A stretch of DNA of 64,000 nt from an uncultured Prevotella sp. (GTDB lineage: Bacteria; Bacteroidota; Bacteroidia; Bacteroidales; Bacteroidaceae). Positions 1 to 9,311 of this stretch are shown piece after piece. The notes beneath the pieces were generated by a model that saw nothing but the letters and a program-made list of their open reading frames with translations, did not search any database and was not told the DNA's origin. The position numbers were made by a program, and so were the translations under genes. Positions within the stretch are counted from its first letter, which is position 1; each line of letters begins with the position of its first letter. The stretch spans positions 16,564 to 80,563 of the forward strand of contig CAMOGW010000010.1 of assembly GCA_946614435.1 (NCBI GenBank). Direction: 5' to 3'.

Positions 1-446
1 CCGTCTGCCAGAAGTTCATCGAGAAGCTAAACGCCCTCACAGGTGAGCACTATCGCCTGCCCACAGAAGCAGAGTGGGAGTTTGCCGCCCGTGGAGGCAA
101 CAAGAGCAAAGGCTACAAATATGCCGGCAGCGACAAGGTGGACGAGGTGGCATGGCACAGCGCCAACAGCGGCAACATGACACACATCGTAGGCCAGAAG
201 AAGCCCAACGAATTAGGGCTGTACGACATGTCGGGCAACGTATATGAATGGTGCCAGGACTGGAAAGCCCCCTACAGTCGTAGTGATGCCGTGAACCCAC
301 AAGTTACCGAGGAGGGCACAGCGCGTGTGAACCGTGGTGGCCGGTGGTGTGGCAGTGCAAACGCCTGTCGGACCTCTGACCGCAGCATGAGCAATCCCGA
401 ATATAGCTTCTATCATCTGGGCTTGCGCTTGGCAAAGAGCAAGTGA
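1..446 (+). CDS. FGE-sulfatase (SUMF1-type) domain protein, 3' part only
   Basis: The open frame enters from the left edge (first full codon at base 3) and gives 147 residues, so the start and N-terminal half lie outside. The visible part carries hallmarks of the formylglycine-generating-enzyme fold: RLPTEAEWEFAARGG, then LYDMSGNVYEWCQDW, then NRGGRWCGSANACRTSDRS and a final GLRLAKSK. In Bacteroidales this fold is common in secreted or surface lipoproteins and in non-catalytic scaffolds as well as in true sulfatase activators, so the reaction cannot be assigned from this fragment. The next gene, on the same strand 48 bases downstream, is a histidine-kinase-like protein. Confidence 0.85.
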   Translation, partial: VCQKFIEKLNALTGEHYRLPTEAEWEFAARGGNKSKGYKYAGSDKVDEVAWHSANSGNMTHIVGQKKPNELGLYDMSGNVYEWCQDWKAPYSRSDAVNPQVTEEGTARVNRGGRWCGSANACRTSDRSMSNPEYSFYHLGLRLAKSK

Positions 447-494
447 CCGTTTAAGACAGAAAAAGTAACAAACCATTAAAATAACATTATCGAC

Positions 495-1322
495 ATGATG
501 ACATTCCTTATCCTATTGGTTATAGTCCTCCTAATAATGTTAGGAGCAGTCCTTGTTTTATACCATCGACAGGCATTGCGGCTGAAGGAAGAGATTCAGC
601 ATGCCATCAACAGCGAGGACATCAAGTCACACTATCTGGAAGACGTGAGTGTGACCTTCCAAGAGCCTCTTCAGAGCATTATCAAAAACTGTGAAAGCAT
701 CGAGAGCCAGCCATGCTTCAGACAACACCCTGACGTGGTAAAGGCCATCGAGGACATACGCTTTCAGAGCCAGCAGCTCGCCCAGTATGCCAACGAAATA
801 ATGGAAATATCGAATACGCAGGGCAACATCCCCCACTCGTCAAAGATACAGGTGAACCTGATAGAACTCATTATGTCCTATCGCAGGGAGATACTGCACG
901 ACGTAAAGGAGAACGTCCAGGTGAACATTCGCACAGAGGTGTCGTCACACACCAAGGTATGGGTTGACACCACCCTCTTCCGTCAGTTGGTGATGCACCT
1001 GCTGCGCGCCGCTGCCAAGAATACTGACGAGGGATCTATCACCATCCGCTATGCCACAGAGAAGAAAGGACTGCGCTTCTGGATTGAAAACACCTGCGCA
1101 GCCCTGCCGGAGAAAGTCCTTGACACGATGTTCACCGCCCAGATAGACCCCTACAACCAAAACAAGGAAACCAGCGACAAGGACGTGGTGATGAGCATGG
1201 CTCTCTGCAAGTCAATCATCGACAAGCTTAAGGGTACCATTGAGGCCACCGCCAAGCAGACAGACTTCGGCAACCTGAACATCATCACCTTTTGGTTCCC
1301 CTGCGTCACGAGCGAGAAGTAA
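495..1322 (+). CDS. Membrane-anchored histidine-kinase-like protein lacking the phospho-acceptor His
   Basis: The 275 residues begin with one transmembrane helix (about residues 3-22), then a HisKA-like helical region and a HATPase-like C-terminal half. The H-box line reads EDVSVTFQEPL, which aligns with the canonical MSHEIRTPL pattern but has Val53 where the phosphorylated His should be. The N-box line VMHLLRAAAKN lacks the usual paired Asn, and the G1 region FWIENTCAALPE lacks the DxGxG pattern. I infer a catalytically dead sensor relative that could act by protein-protein contact. It has no response-regulator partner nearby and converges on the end of the exopolysaccharide operon. A highly diverged active kinase is possible but less likely. 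Confidence 0.7.
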   Translation: MMTFLILLVIVLLIMLGAVLVLYHRQALRLKEEIQHAINSEDIKSHYLEDVSVTFQEPLQSIIKNCESIESQPCFRQHPDVVKAIEDIRFQSQQLAQYANEIMEISNTQGNIPHSSKIQVNLIELIMSYRREILHDVKENVQVNIRTEVSSHTKVWVDTTLFRQLVMHLLRAAAKNTDEGSITIRYATEKKGLRFWIENTCAALPEKVLDTMFTAQIDPYNQNKETSDKDVVMSMALCKSIIDKLKGTIEATAKQTDFGNLNIITFWFPCVTSEK

Positions 1323-1381
1323 TAAGGGGGCAGTTTGAAAACATGGTTGACTGTTGGCACAGCTGCTCCCCTCCCTTACAT

Positions 1382-1407
1382 CACTTTTCACTCTTCACTT
1401 TTCACTC
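1382..1407. repeat. Short CACTTTTCACT(CTT) tandem repeat between convergent genes
   Basis: The 84-base gap between the histidine-kinase-like gene and the sugar transferase gene holds two near-identical copies of a CACTTTTCACTC-like unit, ending at the sugar transferase stop codon. I recall similar simple repeats between genes of Prevotella and Bacteroides. A related repeat sits inside mutS2 in this window. No clean intrinsic terminator is visible here. Confidence 0.6.
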
Positions 1408-2021
1408 TAATGCGCCCCCTTTGCAGGGAACAGAACAGCTCCGACAGTCAGGAAGATAATCTTGATGTCCAACCAGATGCTCCTGTGCTCAATATACCAG
1501 ATGTCGCGTATCACACGGCCTTCCATCATCCACAGCTCAGGCGTGTCGCCTCGCCATCCCGTCACCTGTGCCCAACCTGTCAGACCGGGCTTCACAGCAT
1601 GGCGGTCCATATAATAAGGGATATGTCTGGAATAGTACTCAGTATGTGCCAACATGTGCGGACGCGGCCCGATAAGGCTCATGTCACCCACGAGTATATT
1701 GTATATCTGAGGTAACTCATCAATACTCGTCTTACGCATAATCTTGCCAAACGGAAACTTACGCGGATCGTTGAGCGTGGCTTGCACCCTGTTTGCATCG
1801 TCGTTGACGTGCATAGAGCGAAACTTATACATCTTGAACGTCCTGCCGTTCAGACCCGTCCGTTCCTGATTAAAGAACAGCGGCCCGGGACTCTGATATT
1901 TGATAATAAAGGCTATGATAGGGAAGAAGGGCAGGAACAGCACCAGTATCACCAAAGACACGAGAATATCGAGTCCTCGATGGAAAATATTAAATATGAT
2001 ATGTGATGGTTCCCTATTCAT
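1407..2021 (-). CDS. Undecaprenyl-phosphate sugar phosphotransferase (bacterial sugar transferase family)
   Basis: The 204 residues match the catalytic core of the monotopic phosphoglycosyl transferase family. They begin with a hydrophobic membrane-dipping helix (about residues 16-40), followed by SPGPLFFNQERTG, KMYKFRSM (63-70), the catalytic Asp101-Glu102 pair in SIDELPQIYN, and SLIGPRP. Family members move a sugar phosphate from a UDP-sugar to undecaprenyl phosphate, which starts assembly of a repeat unit on the inner face of the cytoplasmic membrane. The protein is the short, core-only form without the extra N-terminal membrane domain of WcaJ/WbaP. It is the last gene of the exopolysaccharide operon. 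The sugar donor cannot be read from sequence. Confidence 0.93.
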   Translation of the reverse strand: MNREPSHIIFNIFHRGLDILVSLVILVLFLPFFPIIAFIIKYQSPGPLFFNQERTGLNGRTFKMYKFRSMHVNDDANRVQATLNDPRKFPFGKIMRKTSIDELPQIYNILVGDMSLIGPRPHMLAHTEYYSRHIPYYMDRHAVKPGLTGWAQVTGWRGDTPELWMMEGRVIRDIWYIEHRSIWLDIKIIFLTVGAVLFPAKGAH

Positions 2022-2058
2022 CTTCTGCCTTTAATGCCATGTAATGAAGGTATTCTAT

Positions 2059-2820
2059 TCATCCTCTGTCTTTTCTCACCTGCTGATGCTCCTCCCAAAC
2101 GAGTCGTGGCAAAATCTTGATGAACCCCCAGTAGCGAGGCACATTTTTTTTCGGTTCCTCAAAAGCCCGGTAGAGCCACTCTAATCGCAATCGCAACATC
2201 CATTTAGGTGCACGTCGCACAGGCCCCACTCCTGAACGAAAGTTGAACACGGCCCCATAGCCAAACATTACGCCCCGCTTCAGATAGGGCAACAGCCTCG
2301 CCATAAACCGTTCTTGCTTGGGTGCACCAAGCGATACCCAGATAATGTCAGGCTCATCGGCATTGATCATCTCTGCGATGCCCTGATAGTCAAAATCCTC
2401 GACGTTGCGGAAGGGCAGCGAGACAAACTGCATATCAGCAATCTTGGGGTCAATGGCCGTCATGTTCTTTTTCAGACCTGCCAGCACCTCTGGCGTACTC
2501 CCCAAGTAGAACTGCCTAAAGCGCTTCATAGCAACCAGCTTATCAAACAAGTCACCGCCAATATAGCTGTCTAACGGCTCATGATGTATGCGTCCCAAAA
2601 TCTTGGCCACCACCGACCCATCGCACTGATTCACCAGTGCCCCATTGACCACCTCCATGAACTCCGGGTCCTTATTTGCCACCGTCAGGTTGTTCGACTC
2701 AATGGCACACACATACCCGGGAATGGCCTTTTCAATAGCCTCGAATACTGTGTTTTCCACCTTTCTACGGTCGAACTCTATCTTTACGTTGAAGTAAGTC
2801 TTATTATTCATCTCTTCCAT
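2059..2820 (-). CDS. WecG/TagA/CpsF family glycosyltransferase (GT26)
   Basis: The 253 residues fit the GT26 family in length and motifs: SNNLTVANKDPEF (42-54), DIIWVSLGAPKQERFM (158-173), GYGAVFNFRSG (187-197) and the C-terminal RRAPKWMLRLRLEWLYR. Known members transfer N-acetylmannosamine-type or related sugars to a lipid-linked first sugar, so this is a plausible second step after the sugar transferase encoded next to it. Its start overlaps the end of the upstream glycosyltransferase by 17 bases. An internal Met at residue 4 is an alternative start. Confidence 0.92.
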   Translation of the reverse strand: MEEMNNKTYFNVKIEFDRRKVENTVFEAIEKAIPGYVCAIESNNLTVANKDPEFMEVVNGALVNQCDGSVVAKILGRIHHEPLDSYIGGDLFDKLVAMKRFRQFYLGSTPEVLAGLKKNMTAIDPKIADMQFVSLPFRNVEDFDYQGIAEMINADEPDIIWVSLGAPKQERFMARLLPYLKRGVMFGYGAVFNFRSGVGPVRRAPKWMLRLRLEWLYRAFEEPKKNVPRYWGFIKILPRLVWEEHQQVRKDRG

Positions 2821-3919
2821 TGGACAACAAAATGCTTTCTAGAATAGATTTCATGTTCTCCTCAAAACAATCAAGAGTAAAATATCGGGAAAAAATCTCA
2901 CGTCCGGCTTTACCCATCCTCACTCTCAAGTCCGGATTGTCCAAAAGCTTCTTGATACAGTCAGCCAATGCTGTAGTGTCTTTTTTAGCGCAGATAAGAC
3001 CGTTGACACCATGCCGTACTACATCTGGGATTCCACCCTCGTCAGTCGAGATAACAGGCAGGGCGTAAGACATTGCTTCGAGGTTGACCAGACCAAATGT
3101 CTCTTTATCATAAAAGGTGGGAAAGAGGAAAATATCTGCATTAAAAAAATACTCTGTTTTCTCCTCTCCGTATTTTTTCCCGTGGTAAGTCACATAATCT
3201 TTCAGATGCCTGGCTGCCACTTCAGCTTCAAACCTACATCTGTCTATTTCTGCTGTTTCATCTCCTACGAAATCACATTCAAATTTATATCCCTCATCAA
3301 GAAGCTGCTTTAGCGCGTCCAATAGCACAATTACCCCTTTGCTTTCTATCAGATTGCTGAGGAATAGTAGCCGGGGAACGTCATTTTTGCGCTCCCTGTA
3401 TTCATAATCAACGTTTGGAATCCCATTGGGACAGACAAACACGCTGTCACGCTTTACATATTTCTTGATATCCAGATACAAAGTATCAGCGAGGATTATT
3501 ACCTTGATATGATTGAAGAATACGGAATAGAGCTTGTCGTCCAGCCAGCGCTCTTGGCGCATACTAACTCCTTTGTTATGGAAATGTGCCACCACTTTGC
3601 ATCCCAGCAATTTCAGCCATTCTACCACGGTACAGTCCTTATAGAAAGGCCCATCTTTTGTATTAGGTGTCACGTAAACCAAGTCAGGCTTAAACGATTT
3701 AACCTCCTTACGTATTGTAAGCAACAGGCTGATGAAATTCATGAGTTTTCTAAAGCCTACTCGCTGGATGTCCTCAAGCGAGGCTGCTATGCTTAGGTTG
3801 ATATATCTACAGTCAAACGTACTGTTGATAATTTTGCTGTCTTGAATATACCTTCCCACCACAGCAGCCCCATGGACAGGAGGTGGAAGGTGAAGTACAA
3901 ATAAAATACGTGGTTTCAT
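2804..3919 (-). CDS. Glycosyltransferase family 4 (GT-B)
   Basis: The 371 residues begin MKPRILFVLHLPPPVHG. This ATG at 3919 is preferred over an upstream TTG at 3946 because AGGAGA lies about 6 bases upstream, one of the few clear Shine-Dalgarno sites in the window. The C-terminal half has the GT4 nucleotide-sugar site: ETFGLVNLEAMSYALPVIS with the E-x7-E pair, followed by GGIPDVVRHGVNGL. It should add one sugar to the growing lipid-linked repeat unit at the cytoplasmic face. Donor and acceptor are unknown. Confidence 0.9.
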   Translation of the reverse strand: MKPRILFVLHLPPPVHGAAVVGRYIQDSKIINSTFDCRYINLSIAASLEDIQRVGFRKLMNFISLLLTIRKEVKSFKPDLVYVTPNTKDGPFYKDCTVVEWLKLLGCKVVAHFHNKGVSMRQERWLDDKLYSVFFNHIKVIILADTLYLDIKKYVKRDSVFVCPNGIPNVDYEYRERKNDVPRLLFLSNLIESKGVIVLLDALKQLLDEGYKFECDFVGDETAEIDRCRFEAEVAARHLKDYVTYHGKKYGEEKTEYFFNADIFLFPTFYDKETFGLVNLEAMSYALPVISTDEGGIPDVVRHGVNGLICAKKDTTALADCIKKLLDNPDLRVRMGKAGREIFSRYFTLDCFEENMKSILESILLSNGRDE

Positions 3920-3938
3920 TATCTCTCCTGATAGTTCT

Positions 3939-5009
3939 TCACACAATTATTCTTTCGATGCCAAGGAAGTTGTATAGGTGCTCAATGTCATTACTAAAGC
4001 GTCTCAAGTAGTTCTTAATACCGACCAGACATGCCTGATAGGTCTCTTCGTTGAGTACTGATGCAAAGTCAAAAGTGTTTATGTCATCATACAGCACACC
4101 GACATGCTCATCTTCCACAAATTGCAGGGCTCTGCATCTGTGTCCTATGATGGGAACCCCGTGGAAAAGCATGTCGAGCACCACTCCACTGCTTTTCTCT
4201 GTGTATGCCCCGATGTAATTGAGTATGGCATAACGACTGCTGTTGAGCAGTTTATCATACTGCTCATCCGTCAGGTAGTCCAGCTGTACTGTCAGATTAG
4301 TGCATCCCTCTGCTGCCTGACGTATGATGTTTACTTCACTGCTTTCCTCGGCATACCCGGAAATAAGATAACTGTACGGCTTGCCTCTTAGTGCCAGCGC
4401 AGCACCAGAAATTCCTTTTTCGTAAACGATACGTCCTAGTGTGCAGAAATCATAGCACTTTTCGTGATAGTTGCCTGTGACATTGTTGTTACAGCTGACG
4501 TAAATGTAGTCAGGCAATACAAGATAGGGCATCTCGTATGCTCTTCCAACGATGTCGTTAGGGCATAGAGTTCCTTTCAGAATCTTTTTGCCACGCAAGC
4601 GCATTGCCATACGATAGTAAGGACGCATCATAGGCTCCTCACTATATTCCACATGATATATGTTACGTTTCTCCCAGCAAGTGAAGATGAGGCTAAACAG
4701 AATCTGTGCAGGTTTTGACTGCTGAATGATGATGATGTCGCTTGGTGTTGTCTGCCGCATCAGGCTCTTGGCGTTTCTTATCATGCGGAAGAATGATTTG
4801 AGTTTCGACAGTCCCTCGCTGATGTCACAAGGTAATGACATTAACTCTGCATCGGAGAACCTCTTTCGATAAATAGGGCCTCCTGCAATTTTCACCTCAC
4901 AAGACTTACTGAAGATTTGTTGGTAGTTAGACGCGAAGGCAAAGAAATGCCCTGCACACACTCCCCCGTTGTTATAACTCTTCAAGTCGGCAATGACAAT
5001 ACGTTGCAT
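3939..5009 (-). CDS. Glycosyltransferase-like protein (probable GT-B fold)
   Basis: The 356 residues begin MQRIVIADLKSYNNGG, a GT-B style first strand and loop. The C-terminal half contains DFCTLGRIVYEKG, which resembles the start of a GT-B donor domain, and YTEKSSGVVLDMLFHGVPIIGH, which matches the acidic donor-site helix of GT4-like enzymes. Overall similarity to named families is weak by eye. The stop lies 19 bases before the start of the next GT4 gene, and its place among sugar-assembly genes supports a glycosyltransferase role. Confidence 0.75.
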   Translation of the reverse strand: MQRIVIADLKSYNNGGVCAGHFFAFASNYQQIFSKSCEVKIAGGPIYRKRFSDAELMSLPCDISEGLSKLKSFFRMIRNAKSLMRQTTPSDIIIIQQSKPAQILFSLIFTCWEKRNIYHVEYSEEPMMRPYYRMAMRLRGKKILKGTLCPNDIVGRAYEMPYLVLPDYIYVSCNNNVTGNYHEKCYDFCTLGRIVYEKGISGAALALRGKPYSYLISGYAEESSEVNIIRQAAEGCTNLTVQLDYLTDEQYDKLLNSSRYAILNYIGAYTEKSSGVVLDMLFHGVPIIGHRCRALQFVEDEHVGVLYDDINTFDFASVLNEETYQACLVGIKNYLRRFSNDIEHLYNFLGIERIIV

Positions 5010-5035
5010 TTCTTTAAAGATTTGACAGATTAGCC

Positions 5036-5902
5036 TCAGATATTCTTTATGCGATGTTTCAACTCGGTTGCCACCCGGTCGAGACAGGCCACAACCGACC
5101 TTGGGAACGGTGGGTACTCCCTGCGTTCGAATGATGCCGTATCGAAATCGAGAGCGAGCAGTTCCAGTTCTTTATCACTCACCTGGCGTCCAAAGAGCCT
5201 GCCGCCACAGCGCAGGGTAGTCAGCAAACGTGGCTTCATGAGTCCTGGATGAAACGTGAGGCAGTAGTTACCATAAGTCTCAAACTCTGAGAAGGTCTGG
5301 ATGTTACTCATGTCGCAATGGTCAATGATATTCTCCACCCAGTCCTTTCCTTCATCTGCCAGTTTTGCAACAAGTTCTTTCATTACTTGCGTACATACCA
5401 TCATGTGCTCGGAGATAAAGCTGTGGGCAGCAAACTGCGTGATACCGGTCAGTCTGGTAATAGTGTCGAAATAGGGCTGATGATGTTCCTTCTTTGGGTT
5501 GAAGAGGATGGTGTCTTCATCGAAAAACGAGAGCCGCTGCAAGGGAATGGTGTCGGCATCCCATATCAAGTAATACCCTTTAGCATATTGAGTCAGTGCA
5601 AACCCCATTTTCAGGAATTGCTGAAAATACCATCCAGTCATATTCGCTTTATTGTGACGAGCCAGCAATGACCTAACACGGCCGAAGGTGAGCGAGTCGA
5701 GCATTTTGTTTTCATTGATAAGTTCTATATGGTGCTTTTTACAGAACGAACTAGGAAAGTCGCTGAAGCACGATTCGCTCGTGATGACATAAAGCATACC
5801 TTGTGTCTCAATGTTTTTCCTGACCCAACGTATGGTTTTCTTCAATATGCCGCAGTCCTTATAAGAGACCGGTATAATAATATCAAACTGTTTCTTTTCC
5901 AT
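5036..5902 (-). CDS. DUF6492-type putative glycosyltransferase (GT-A-like)
   Basis: The ATG at 5902 gives 288 residues starting MEKKQFDIIIPVSYKD; a TTG three codons upstream is less likely. The opening strand DIIIPVSYKDC and the internal YLIWDADTIPL with a DxD-like DAD resemble GT-A enzymes and the DUF6492 group, which also shares GWYFQQFLKMGFA. Such proteins occur in surface-polysaccharide loci and are presumed to be glycosyltransferases. The gene starts inside the end of the upstream acetyltransferase gene (20-base overlap), so the two are co-translated from one message. Confidence 0.75.
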   Translation of the reverse strand: MEKKQFDIIIPVSYKDCGILKKTIRWVRKNIETQGMLYVITSESCFSDFPSSFCKKHHIELINENKMLDSLTFGRVRSLLARHNKANMTGWYFQQFLKMGFALTQYAKGYYLIWDADTIPLQRLSFFDEDTILFNPKKEHHQPYFDTITRLTGITQFAAHSFISEHMMVCTQVMKELVAKLADEGKDWVENIIDHCDMSNIQTFSEFETYGNYCLTFHPGLMKPRLLTTLRCGGRLFGRQVSDKELELLALDFDTASFERREYPPFPRSVVACLDRVATELKHRIKNI

Positions 5903-6521
5903 AATTATCAAGTTGCATCTCTTTCTTTAGAGCTTCACACCGTAAGAATTCCGACTTATAAGGTTCCTCTTCTGTCCAGCGTGCTCTTTTATGCAGTTCT
6001 ATAGCCGCGACACCTCCTATCAACATGTCGGGGTGCATGCAACTTTTGTTGACAAGAGAACAAGACGAAAGTGTGCATCCGCTAGCTATTGTTATATTCT
6101 TGGCGACAACAGTGTTACTGCCTATATATACATGGTCGCCTATCTTTTTCTTTTCACCATCAGCTATGACAATATTATTCTGAAGGCAGCAATAGTTTCC
6201 TATACTTGCACTTCCATTGATTACAATTGTTGAGAGATGGCCAATTCTGACCCCATATCCCAACACATCCAATGGTATATCGAAATGAGTTTTTAGTTTT
6301 AGTCTCTCGTAGCGGTATTTATAGTATGCATACCTCAAACGCCAATAAATGTTTTTGTCCTTTTTGGTTTTTGCGTATTCTGCTTTTCTCAACATTCTCA
6401 AGAAAGACCTTATTGGCGATGGTGCTATCAAGCGTTTCAATACTCCATGTGGAAACACCTGTTCGTTCATGATTTCGTCTGCTCGCAGATAGAATTCTAG
6501 TTCTTTCTTACTATTTATCAT
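5883..6521 (-). CDS. Left-handed beta-helix acyltransferase (serine O-acetyltransferase-like)
   Basis: The 212 residues have a helical N-terminal half and then hexapeptide repeats from about residue 88: GVRIGHLSTIVING, SIGNYCCLQNNIVI, KIGDHVYIGSNTVV and ASGCTLSS. This is the trimeric LbetaH fold used by sugar and serine O-acetyltransferases. Within this operon, the likely role is O-acetylation of a sugar in the repeat unit or of a sugar precursor. The start overlaps the end of the upstream glycosyltransferase gene by 11 bases. Confidence 0.85.
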   Translation of the reverse strand: MINSKKELEFYLRADEIMNEQVFPHGVLKRLIAPSPIRSFLRMLRKAEYAKTKKDKNIYWRLRYAYYKYRYERLKLKTHFDIPLDVLGYGVRIGHLSTIVINGSASIGNYCCLQNNIVIADGEKKKIGDHVYIGSNTVVAKNITIASGCTLSSCSLVNKSCMHPDMLIGGVAAIELHKRARWTEEEPYKSEFLRCEALKKEMQLDNYGKETV

Positions 6522-7728
6522 ATTTTTCTTGAAGAATAGAGGTATAAATATTCTGCAATGACTCTACAATACTTTGCTCGTCGTGTCTCTTCTCTGCTTG
6601 AGCAGCAGCCTGTGCTCCCAATTGCGCGGCAAGAAGAGGATTCTGCTGTAGCATCCTGATTTTTGTGCACGCTGCGTAAGCATCGTTAGCTGGCACCAGC
6701 AAGCCCGTCACCACGTCTTCAACAAGCGTAGACATCCCTCCTACATTAGCAGCCACAACTGGCACTCCTATCAGTTGTGCCTCACATACGCTATTGGGGC
6801 TGTTCTCTATATATGAAAGATGAACATAGCATGTACATTTTTGCAAGTGCTCTATCAGTTTTTCCGAAGGCTGGCTTCCCACACATTTTACGTTTACTTC
6901 ATCTGCTTTGATACCAGTCAGCCGTTCTGCCCATTCAACGTCACTCACGCCACAGACAATCCACTTGAAACTATGTTCTTTTTTTAGCAGTGCCGCTGTA
7001 CGAAGAATCACATCTGCTCCCTTGTACGTTGCATCGTTGATAATAGACACGACGTACATCGGCCGGTTTTCATCATAATGCCATTTCTTGCACTCATAGA
7101 ACGGGCGGCGCAGTAACTCGGAACAATAAAAATAACAGGCATCTGGAGCCATAAGGTTACATACCATCTTGTCCCATGCCGTGCGGCCCATGAAAAAGCG
7201 CGCCTTGCTACAAGCCTCTTTCTCCCATAGCAAAGCATTACTCAGATAAAGTTGTCCAAGTAATTTCTGAGGATTCAATATGGCTTTTATTTTGTCCTTT
7301 GCAACATTGTAACCTGGCGGATACCAAGCATCGTATATGGGGTGCATCCATCCCTGAATATGAATGACAATAGGAACGCTTGTGAAACGACAAGCCAACC
7401 CCATAACGGTCTCTGTTCCAAAAATCTGAATGATGTCGGGTTTGAAGTCGTTGATGGCCCAAGCCATCTGTTTGGTGTAATCGCGCTCCTGCTGCACACG
7501 CGAAAAGCGAAGTGGCAGGCTGGCTTTCTTCATGAGATAGTATGTAGTGCCGTTAATCTCGACTTTTTTCTTTCCTCCGGGATGAATGAAAGCCAAGGCT
7601 AACTGCGCTGTGCCCCGTTTCTGCAATGCGGTCTGCAAGCAGGCAATCCACGACCCATCTACTCTGGCCTTCTGGCCACAGTCAGTCTCATATCGACCGG
7701 GATTACCCGTAAACCAAAGGATTCTCAT
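6511..7728 (-). CDS. Glycosyltransferase family 1/4 (GT-B)
   Basis: The 405 residues open with MRILWFTGNPGRY. The C-terminal donor domain has YVVSIINDATYKGADVILR, and SYIENSPNSVCEAQLIGVPV with the expected acidic residues followed by GGMSTLVEDVVTGLLVPAND. These are hallmarks of retaining GT-B enzymes acting on lipid-linked oligosaccharides. It lies 20 bases downstream of the flippase gene. Sugar specificity is not visible. Confidence 0.9.
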   Translation of the reverse strand: MRILWFTGNPGRYETDCGQKARVDGSWIACLQTALQKRGTAQLALAFIHPGGKKKVEINGTTYYLMKKASLPLRFSRVQQERDYTKQMAWAINDFKPDIIQIFGTETVMGLACRFTSVPIVIHIQGWMHPIYDAWYPPGYNVAKDKIKAILNPQKLLGQLYLSNALLWEKEACSKARFFMGRTAWDKMVCNLMAPDACYFYCSELLRRPFYECKKWHYDENRPMYVVSIINDATYKGADVILRTAALLKKEHSFKWIVCGVSDVEWAERLTGIKADEVNVKCVGSQPSEKLIEHLQKCTCYVHLSYIENSPNSVCEAQLIGVPVVAANVGGMSTLVEDVVTGLLVPANDAYAACTKIRMLQQNPLLAAQLGAQAAAQAEKRHDEQSIVESLQNIYTSILQEKYDK

Positions 7729-7748
7729 CTTACTTTTCTTTGTTCCAA

Positions 7749-9284
7749 TTAGTTTCTGACCAGTTTGCTTCTTACAGTTTCAAGAACAATATTCCTCTCT
7801 TCGCGTGTCATACCTGCAATAGCTACTACAATAGTAGTGGAACCCGTTGTGAGGACCACATTGACTAACATCCTAACAACTCCGGGATTCCATTGATATA
7901 CTATAATCGAAGGAATCACAAGAGCCAACATTGTGACGACAACTATCCTAAAAAGGACATCGCTGAAAAAGGGAACGATACTGATTCCTATAAGCTGTTT
8001 CATGATGAACAGCCTGACAACGATGGCAATAGTATAGAAGAATACAAACAAGTAGTAAGAGGTTTCCACAGGTGCTCCTATTTTGTAAGCAATCCACGCA
8101 GATGGAAACACCAGTCCTATTATGAAAGTTGTTAGGATTGAATATGTTTTTATTTTACCCGTAGCATGAATGGCTGTAGAACTGGTATTTCCCACGACTG
8201 TTACACACGAACAAATAACTGACAGACGTATGAATAAAGCTGTGTTTTCAGGTACCTCTACTAACCAAATTTTGAGAATCGTCTCTGTCTCATATATGAG
8301 CGGAAGGGCAAAATAGAGCATGAGAAAAAAAGAATATTTGGCACCTCTTGTAACAAAAGTCTCCATTGCCTTTAATTCGCCATTAGCATAGCGTTTTATG
8401 ATTTGGGGATTTATGGCAGTTGTGAAACTGTTTGCAAATCTGGCTACGGCAGTTTCCACACGTGTAGCAATCCCTCGTGCAGCATTTGTGGTAACGCCAA
8501 AAAAGATGTTAAACAGCAGGTTGACACCTTGTGTGTTGAGCACAGTAGCTCCATATGACATGAAATTCCACCCAGCATAGCCAGCCATTTCCTTGAGTAT
8601 TGACTTGTCGTATGCCAATCTGTAGCGTGTCTCTTCAAAATGTGTACGACAGTACCATATATAAGTCCCCCGGAGAAAGAGCGAAACAACGACCAAGAGC
8701 AGTGCATATATCACCAGTTTGTCCCATGGTGATATGTATAGCAAATAGACTATAAGCAACTTCAGTACTCCCTCAATGATTGAGATATATGCGAACACCG
8801 TCATTTTCTCATGTGAAATGATAGCTCCCTCGTATGGTATATTAAGTAGTGAGAGTGCCATTTCTGCCATGCCGAACTGGAGTACCCAGAAAGCAGCATT
8901 CATCCGCCCTTCAGGAATGACTAACTCATTGTAAAGGAACCAAAGACCAAAAGACTCAACAATGATGACAAGCAGCACAGCCAAAGCCAATTGTATGTTT
9001 ACGCCTGTAATGAAAACCCGTGCCAACTTGTCGTTGTCACCTTTTCCCATCTCAAAGGTCAGGAATCGACTGATGGCCTGCGACAAAGGAGCAGAAATCA
9101 TGGTGAACATCGTTACGAACCCCGCCACAACGCTATACACCCCATAGTCACTCACTCCAAGTATGTCGAGCACCACACGGCTGGTATACAGCATGATGAA
9201 CATCATTAGCGTCATTCTAATGTATAGCGCTAACGTATTCTTTGCTATTTTCTTGCCCGACTGCTCCTTAGTTCCTTTTTCCAT
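7749..9284 (-). CDS. wzx: Oligosaccharide repeat-unit flippase (Wzx-like, MOP superfamily)
   Basis: The 511 residues are strongly hydrophobic, with about 12-14 predicted membrane segments. They include an N-terminal KKIAKNTLALYIRM region and SQAISRFLTFEMGKGD, typical of polysaccharide transporters of the Polysacc_synt type in Bacteroidetes. The protein should flip the undecaprenyl-linked repeat unit from the cytoplasmic to the periplasmic face. It sits beside the Wzy candidate and the short membrane protein, as expected for a Wzx/Wzy-dependent pathway. Confidence 0.9.
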   Translation of the reverse strand: MEKGTKEQSGKKIAKNTLALYIRMTLMMFIMLYTSRVVLDILGVSDYGVYSVVAGFVTMFTMISAPLSQAISRFLTFEMGKGDNDKLARVFITGVNIQLALAVLLVIIVESFGLWFLYNELVIPEGRMNAAFWVLQFGMAEMALSLLNIPYEGAIISHEKMTVFAYISIIEGVLKLLIVYLLYISPWDKLVIYALLLVVVSLFLRGTYIWYCRTHFEETRYRLAYDKSILKEMAGYAGWNFMSYGATVLNTQGVNLLFNIFFGVTTNAARGIATRVETAVARFANSFTTAINPQIIKRYANGELKAMETFVTRGAKYSFFLMLYFALPLIYETETILKIWLVEVPENTALFIRLSVICSCVTVVGNTSSTAIHATGKIKTYSILTTFIIGLVFPSAWIAYKIGAPVETSYYLFVFFYTIAIVVRLFIMKQLIGISIVPFFSDVLFRIVVVTMLALVIPSIIVYQWNPGVVRMLVNVVLTTGSTTIVVAIAGMTREERNIVLETVRSKLVRN

Positions 9285-9311
9285 TAGTCATGCTATTGCG
9301 ACGACAAAAGG

